DNA of 10,955 nucleotides from Bacteroidales bacterium (GTDB lineage: Bacteria > Bacteroidota > Bacteroidia > Bacteroidales > UBA3663): contig SFEH01000084.1 in NCBI GenBank assembly GCA_004557315.1, forward strand, positions 1-10,955, read 5' to 3'. The translations under genes were made by a program, and so were the position numbers. Each line of letters starts with the position of its first letter. The stretch's first letter is position 1. The notes under the pieces were generated by a model. That model saw only the letters and a program-made list of their open reading frames with translations, did no database searches and was not told where the DNA came from. This document shows, in pieces, positions 7,133-10,955 of the stretch.

Positions 7133-8470
7133 ATGGACGCAAAAAAAGTTCTTGAGGATCTCAAGCGCAGATTCCCTAACGAGCCTGAATATCATCAGGC
7201 AGTAGAAGAAGTTCTCGGCACAATCGAGGAAGAGTACAACAAGCACCCTGAGTTTGACAAGGTCAACCTCATCGAGCGTCTCTGTATTCCAGATCGTGTT
7301 TATACATTCCGCGTTACTTGGATGGACGATAAGGGCAACTATCAGACAAACACTGGCTATCGTGTTCAGCACAACAATGCCATTGGCCCTTACAAAGGCG
7401 GTATTCGCTTCCACAGCTCTGTAAACCTCGGAATCCTCAAGTTCCTTGCATTCGAGCAGACATTCAAGAACTCACTCACTACACTCCCTATGGGTGGTGC
7501 AAAGGGTGGTTCAGACTTCTCTCCTCGCGGAAAGTCAGCTGCTGAAGTTATGCGTTTCTGCCAGGCATTCATGCTTGAGCTCCACCGCAACATCGGTCCT
7601 GACTGCGACGTTCCTGCTGGAGATATCGGCGTAGGTGGTCGTGAGGTTGGCTACATGTTCGGAGCATACAAGAAATATACTCGTCAGTTCCAGGGCGTAT
7701 TGACAGGTAAGGGCCGTGAGTTCGGTGGTTCTCTCATCCGTCCTGAGGCTACTGGTTATGGTGTCGTTTATTTCCTCCGTGCAATGCTCGCTACCAAGGG
7801 TGACAAGATCGAGGGCAAGAAGGTTCTCATCTCAGGTTCAGGCAACGTTGCTCAGTATGCAGCAGAGAAGGTTCTCCAGCTTGGCGGTACAGTAATGACA
7901 ATGTCTGATTCAGATGGTTACATCTACGACCCAGACGGAATCGACCGCGAGAAGCTCGACTACATCTTCGACCTCAAGCAGGTACAGCGTGGCCGTATCA
8001 AGGAATATGTTGACGAATATCCAAATGCCAAGTATGTAGCTGGTCAGAAGCCTTGGTTCGAGAAGGCTGACATCGCTCTCCCTTGCGCTACACAGAACGA
8101 GTTGAACGAAGAGGCTGCTAAGGCTCTCGTTGCCAACGGCGTGATGGCAGTATGTGAAGGTGCAAACATGCCAACTACACCTGAAGCTATCAAGGTATTC
8201 CAGGATGCTCAGATCCTCTACTCTCCAGGTAAGGCTTCTAATGCAGGTGGTGTATCAGTTTCTGGTCTCGAAATGACTCAGAACTCTGAACGTCTCTCTT
8301 GGACTTCAGAAGAGGTTGATGCTAAGCTCCTCTGGATCATGGAGAACATCCACGAGAACTGCGTGAAGTACGGTACTGAGCCTAACGGCTACGTTAACTA
8401 CGTCAAGGGTGCCAATGTAGCAGGCTTCATGAAGGTTGCCAAGGCTATGATGGCTCAGGGCGTATTCTAA
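7133..8470 (+). CDS. gdhA: Hexameric glutamate dehydrogenase, probably NADP(H)-specific
   Basis: 445 aa, normal length for the small hexameric class. The enzyme interconverts 2-oxoglutarate plus ammonia and glutamate, and in Bacteroidales is a main route of ammonia assimilation. The substrate domain carries PYKGGIRF (Lys88), Lys112 and catalytic Lys124 in GGAKGGSDF, plus Asp164 in VPAGDIGVGGREVG. These correspond in spacing to K89, K113, K125 and D165 of the Clostridium symbiosum enzyme. The coenzyme domain has the glycine motif GSGNVA (235 onward). The coenzyme-selecting turn reads MSDSDG (257-262), closer to the SDS sequence of the NADP-dependent E. coli enzyme than to the SGP sequence of the NAD-dependent clostridial one; the cofactor call rests on this and is inference. 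CEGANMPTTPEA and KASNAGGVSVSGLEM complete the family signature. Codon use is strongly biased toward a narrow set, suggesting high expression. The gene is a single unit with its own promoter upstream and a strong terminator 40 bases downstream. Confidence 0.97.
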   Translation: MDAKKVLEDLKRRFPNEPEYHQAVEEVLGTIEEEYNKHPEFDKVNLIERLCIPDRVYTFRVTWMDDKGNYQTNTGYRVQHNNAIGPYKGGIRFHSSVNLGILKFLAFEQTFKNSLTTLPMGGAKGGSDFSPRGKSAAEVMRFCQAFMLELHRNIGPDCDVPAGDIGVGGREVGYMFGAYKKYTRQFQGVLTGKGREFGGSLIRPEATGYGVVYFLRAMLATKGDKIEGKKVLISGSGNVAQYAAEKVLQLGGTVMTMSDSDGYIYDPDGIDREKLDYIFDLKQVQRGRIKEYVDEYPNAKYVAGQKPWFEKADIALPCATQNELNEEAAKALVANGVMAVCEGANMPTTPEAIKVFQDAQILYSPGKASNAGGVSVSGLEMTQNSERLSWTSEEVDAKLLWIMENIHENCVKYGTEPNGYVNYVKGANVAGFMKVAKAMMAQGVF

Positions 8471-8509
8471 TGACTCTCAAGAAAGGACATCTCCTTTTGA
8501 TACTGATAC

Positions 8510-8542
8510 AAACCGCAACACCGATTGGTGCTGCGGTTTTTT
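8510..8542 (+). terminator. Rho-independent terminator of gdhA
   Basis: Stem arm 8510-8522 (aaaccgcaacacc) pairs with 8527-8539 (ggtgctgcggttt), broken by a single A-C mismatch, around a GATT loop at 8523-8526. A run of T continues to 8542. The stem is GC-rich and begins 40 bases after the gdhA stop. This is the clearest intrinsic terminator in the window. Confidence 0.9.
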
Positions 8543-8646
8543 GTTGATTATGGTTTATTTGTGCCTTCTTTATGGTGGAATGAAATTAGTTTTGACAAAT
8601 AATATAATACTATTTTATCTTTTTTTTACACAATATTTTTTATTTC

Positions 8647-8677
8647 TTGGTCAATAAAAATATAATATATAAATTTG
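8647..8677 (+). promoter_or_regulatory. Bacteroidetes-type promoter for the esterase-mannanase unit
   Basis: TAAATTTG at 8670-8677 is an exact TAnnTTTG match. TTG at 8647-8649 (in cttgg) lies 20 bases upstream and serves as the -33 element. The surrounding sequence (8543-8693) is very AT-rich and holds no gene that I can see. The predicted start, near 8684, gives a leader of about 100 bases before the signal-peptide ATG at 8784. Confidence 0.68.
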
Positions 8678-8683
8678 CAATAT

Positions 8684-8783
8684 CTAATCTAATATGTTTC
8701 CATCGCTCATACACACTGAAGCCAACGAAACAACAGATAGATATAATGAAGGACAAGTATTACTCATTATAGTTTTTTCTCTC
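8684..8783 (+). other. Predicted 5' leader of the esterase gene
   Basis: About 100 bases between the predicted transcript start and the ATG at 8784. An ATG at 8694 is in frame with the esterase and would add 30 polar residues (starting FPSLIHTEANE). That would bury the signal peptide, so I treat it as untranslated or at most a minor start. No stable hairpin or recognised riboswitch was seen. Confidence 0.45.
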
Positions 8784-10235
8784 ATGAAAAAGATAATCTT
8801 ATTATTCGCCATGTCACTCTGCGTACTGTCGGCTTATGCTCTGGACCTTCCAGAGATCATCGGTAGCAACATGATGCTCCAACAACAGACCAATGCCAAA
8901 CTATGGGGTTGGGCAAAGGGTGGTTCGACTGTCAATGTAACCACATCATGGAACAATCAGACGTATGCGGCAAAGGCTGACAAAGAGACTGGACGATGGG
9001 AAATCAAGGTTCAGACACCAGCTGCTTCCTACGAGACTTATTCTATCACTGTGAAAGGCGATGGACAGACAAAGACCATCGACAATGTACTGATCGGCGA
9101 AGTGTGGTTCTGTTCGGGTCAATCGAACATGGAGATCTCGCTCGGAGGTTTCTGGAACTGCCCTATCGAGGGTTCAAATGAAGCCATCGCCAATTCAGGC
9201 AAGTACAAGAAAGCCATACGCTTTGCAACAATACCAAAGGCCGATGCCCTTGTCCCACAAGATAAGGTGGCTGGCAAATGGGAAATCTGCGAACCTCAGA
9301 ATGCCCAGCGTTTCAGCGCTGTCGGCTATTTCTTTGCACGCACTCTTACCGATTTGCTCGACGTCCCTGTGGGCATCATCAACTGCTCGTGGGGCGGAAG
9401 CTGTGTCGAGGGATGGTTGCCAAAAGACACTGATTATCACCGAAAGATGGTGATGTACAATGGCATGCTTCACCCGCTCATGGGCTATACCATCAAAGGT
9501 TTCCTGTGGAATCAGGGCGAAAGCAATGTCGGCTATGAGAAGGAATACTTCGAGCGTTTCCAGACCATGGCAAAGCTCTGGCGAACCGGGTGGAACCAAC
9601 CTGGTGACAAGCTGCCATTCTATACAGTCGAGATTCCTGGCTATCGCTATGGCAACGACGAGAACGGCATAGATGCAGCAAAGTTCCGCGAGGTTCAGCA
9701 CAAGATTGCACATAGCCTCGAAAACAGCGGATGTGTCTGCACCAGCGACCTCGTTTATGAATGGGAGAAAGATCAGATTCATGCAACCAAGAAACTTGAG
9801 ATCGGACAACGCTTGGCATATATGGCAGCTACCCGCGACTATGGCATGAGTGGATTCTGGGCAGAGAATCCTGAATTCGAGAAAATGGAGGTGGTCGAAG
9901 CTAATGAATGGGACAAAGCCGTCATTGCCGGAACGCCTGTCGCAGCCAATCCTAACGACAAGGGAAAGGTCACACTTCTCTATTTCACCAACGCTTTCGA
10001 CGGCTTCGACCGCATGCAGGACATTGAGGGATTTGAGGCAGCAGGCGATGACGGCATCTTCCACCCTGCCATCGTATGGTCGTCAAACAACGACACTCGT
10101 CCTCTGCTCAAGATGGTTTGTCCAGAGGTGCCTGAAATCAAGTATGTACGCTATTGCTTCAAGAATTTCGTGGTGGGCAAACTGCACAACTCTCGTCAGC
10201 TACCTATTGTACCTTTCCGTACCGACAACTTCTAA
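8784..10235 (+). CDS. Secreted SASA/SGNH-family carbohydrate O-acetylesterase ('sialate O-acetylesterase' type)
   Basis: 483 aa. The ATG at 8784 is chosen because it begins a textbook signal peptide (KKIILLFAMSLCVLSAYA, cleavage before LDLPE); a longer frame from 8694 would hide it. Residues about 20-100 form a beta-sandwich-like N-domain, with the opening common to this family (GSNMMLQQQTNAKLWGWA). The esterase domain has the nucleophile motif GQSNM (Ser114) after GEVWFCS, the block WNQGESN (242-248), and a C-terminal Asp/His pair in DQIHATKK (Asp330, His333). Together these make a complete SGNH-type active site. The family removes acetyl esters from sugars. Members are routinely labelled sialate O-acetylesterase, but many act on plant polysaccharides. 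No sialidase or other sialic-acid gene is in the window, while a GH5 mannanase begins 42 bases downstream with no terminator or promoter between. Action on acetylated mannan or a similar hemicellulose is therefore the better guess. The protein should act in the periplasm or outside the cell. Confidence 0.87.
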   Translation: MKKIILLFAMSLCVLSAYALDLPEIIGSNMMLQQQTNAKLWGWAKGGSTVNVTTSWNNQTYAAKADKETGRWEIKVQTPAASYETYSITVKGDGQTKTIDNVLIGEVWFCSGQSNMEISLGGFWNCPIEGSNEAIANSGKYKKAIRFATIPKADALVPQDKVAGKWEICEPQNAQRFSAVGYFFARTLTDLLDVPVGIINCSWGGSCVEGWLPKDTDYHRKMVMYNGMLHPLMGYTIKGFLWNQGESNVGYEKEYFERFQTMAKLWRTGWNQPGDKLPFYTVEIPGYRYGNDENGIDAAKFREVQHKIAHSLENSGCVCTSDLVYEWEKDQIHATKKLEIGQRLAYMAATRDYGMSGFWAENPEFEKMEVVEANEWDKAVIAGTPVAANPNDKGKVTLLYFTNAFDGFDRMQDIEGFEAAGDDGIFHPAIVWSSNNDTRPLLKMVCPEVPEIKYVRYCFKNFVVGKLHNSRQLPIVPFRTDNF

Positions 10236-10277
10236 ACAAAATATCAAGTCAATCATTAATTTTAAATCTTCAATATT

Positions 10278-10955
10278 ATGGACAAGAAAGTATTAGGACT
10301 GATAGTCGTTATCATTTGCTGTATCATAGGCATATTTTTGACTGTGCCTAAAGAGCAGGACAAGACTTGCGAAGAGGCTCCAATTCAGTTTGTAAAAGTC
10401 AAAGACGGACATTTCTACATCGGAGACAAGGAATACCGTTATGTCGGCACAAACTTCTGGTACGGAGCAATCCTGGCCAGTGAAGGTCTGGGCGGTAACC
10501 GCGAACGACTCAAGAAGGAACTCGACCTTATGCAGGAAATCGGCATCACCAATATCCGCGTCTTGGTAGGTGGCGATGGCAAGGGTGAATTCGATTATCA
10601 GATCAAACCGACTCTGCAAACTGCTCCAGGTGTGTATAACGACACCATCCTCCAAGGTCTCGACTACCTCATCGCCGACCTCGAACGTCGTAACATGAAG
10701 GCTGTGCTTTATCTCAACAATTCATGGGAATGGAGCGGTGGCTTCGGCGTATATCTAGAATGGGCTGGCATGGGCACTCCTGCTTCACCAAAAGACTGGA
10801 ACGCTTTCCAGGCATATCACAGCCAGTTTACCAAGAACGAAAAGGCGAAGGAACTTGCTGCCAACCATACTCGCTTCATCGTGTCGCGCACCAACACCGT
10901 GACAGGCAAGCCATATTCTGAAAGCCCTGCCATCATGGCGTGGGAGCTTGCCAAT
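10278..10955 (+). CDS. GH5-family (subfamily 7-like) endo-beta-1,4-mannanase, N-terminal part
   Basis: The frame is open from the ATG at 10278 to the window edge (226 codons); the 3' end is missing. The N-terminus is MDKK followed by a hydrophobic stretch, about residues 5-23 (LGLIVVIICCIIGIFLTV). It has no good lipobox or cleavage site, so a membrane-anchored enzyme facing the periplasm is likely. The catalytic TIM barrel starts with DGHFYIGDKEYRYVGTNFWYG (GTNFWY at 57-62), a mannanase opening. It continues with DLMQEIGITNIRVLVGG, VLYLNNSWEWSGGFG and finally AWELAN at 221-226. In GH5 enzymes the acid/base Glu follows directly in the N-E dipeptide, so the window ends one codon before it; the nucleophile Glu is also outside. 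Expected reaction: internal cleavage of beta-1,4-mannan, glucomannan or galactomannan. The 42-base gap after the esterase and the lack of a promoter there indicate an operon. Subfamily and substrate come from remembered motifs. Confidence 0.85.
   Translation, partial: MDKKVLGLIVVIICCIIGIFLTVPKEQDKTCEEAPIQFVKVKDGHFYIGDKEYRYVGTNFWYGAILASEGLGGNRERLKKELDLMQEIGITNIRVLVGGDGKGEFDYQIKPTLQTAPGVYNDTILQGLDYLIADLERRNMKAVLYLNNSWEWSGGFGVYLEWAGMGTPASPKDWNAFQAYHSQFTKNEKAKELAANHTRFIVSRTNTVTGKPYSESPAIMAWELAN

Noticed and set aside
8591..8617. TTTGACA followed by TATAAT-like sequence resembling a sigma-70 promoter
   Set aside because: The spacing is far too short for a -35/-10 pair, and the downstream TATTTTAT does not fit the Bacteroidetes -7 motif; the element at 8647-8677 fits better.
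9195..10064. A 289-codon open frame on the - strand inside the esterase gene
   Set aside because: It lies opposite a well-supported esterase and has no domain, promoter or conserved motif of its own.
1..10955. CRISPR array, transposon, phage or toxin-antitoxin content
   Set aside because: No regularly spaced direct repeats, transposase motifs, phage genes or small paired genes were seen on either strand.

Overview
The window looks like chromosomal DNA from a Bacteroidales bacterium, most likely Prevotella/Segatella or a close relative. Three things point there. The protein families are those of this group: a prolyl tripeptidyl peptidase-like S9 enzyme, a THUMP-type RlmL without the RlmK half, and a 'sialate O-acetylesterase' beside a GH5 mannanase. 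Shine-Dalgarno sequences are essentially absent. Two intergenic regions carry the Bacteroidetes -33/-7 promoter pattern (TTTG or TTG, then TAnnTTTG). This identification rests on remembered family knowledge and no database search was run. All real genes are on the + strand.

Layout. (1) 2-685: the C-terminal part of a C1-family cysteine aminopeptidase (PepC/bleomycin hydrolase type), cut by the window edge. (2) 686-796: an intergenic region holding a long imperfect inverted repeat built from GTTAAGGAG-like units. (3) 797-6974: a tightly spaced block of four genes. They are an RlmL-like 23S rRNA guanine methyltransferase with an unusual lysine-rich tail, a secreted S9 prolyl tripeptidyl peptidase, PurD (purine synthesis), and a polytopic membrane protein of unknown function whose ATG overlaps the purD stop codon. 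(4) 6975-7132: an AT-rich gap with a very good Bacteroidetes promoter, followed by gdhA (glutamate dehydrogenase) at 7133-8470 and a strong intrinsic terminator at 8510-8542. (5) A second promoter near 8647-8677 and a leader of about 100 nt, then a secreted SGNH/SASA-family carbohydrate esterase (8784-10235). 42 bases later comes a membrane-anchored GH5 subfamily 7-like beta-mannanase (10278 to the window end), which stops just before its expected catalytic acid/base glutamate.

Working together. The esterase and mannanase look like one small transcription unit for acetylated mannan or another acetylated hemicellulose: one removes acetyl groups and the other cuts the backbone. The two peptidases and GdhA fit a peptide- and ammonia-based nitrogen economy, but they are separate units and that link is inference.

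The region is mostly conserved housekeeping and saccharolytic genes. I see no CRISPR array, mobile element, tRNA/rRNA gene, phage gene or clear defence system. The points most worth a second look are the esterase/mannanase pair, the lysine-rich RlmL tail, the inverted repeat before rlmL, and the unidentified membrane protein coupled to purD.
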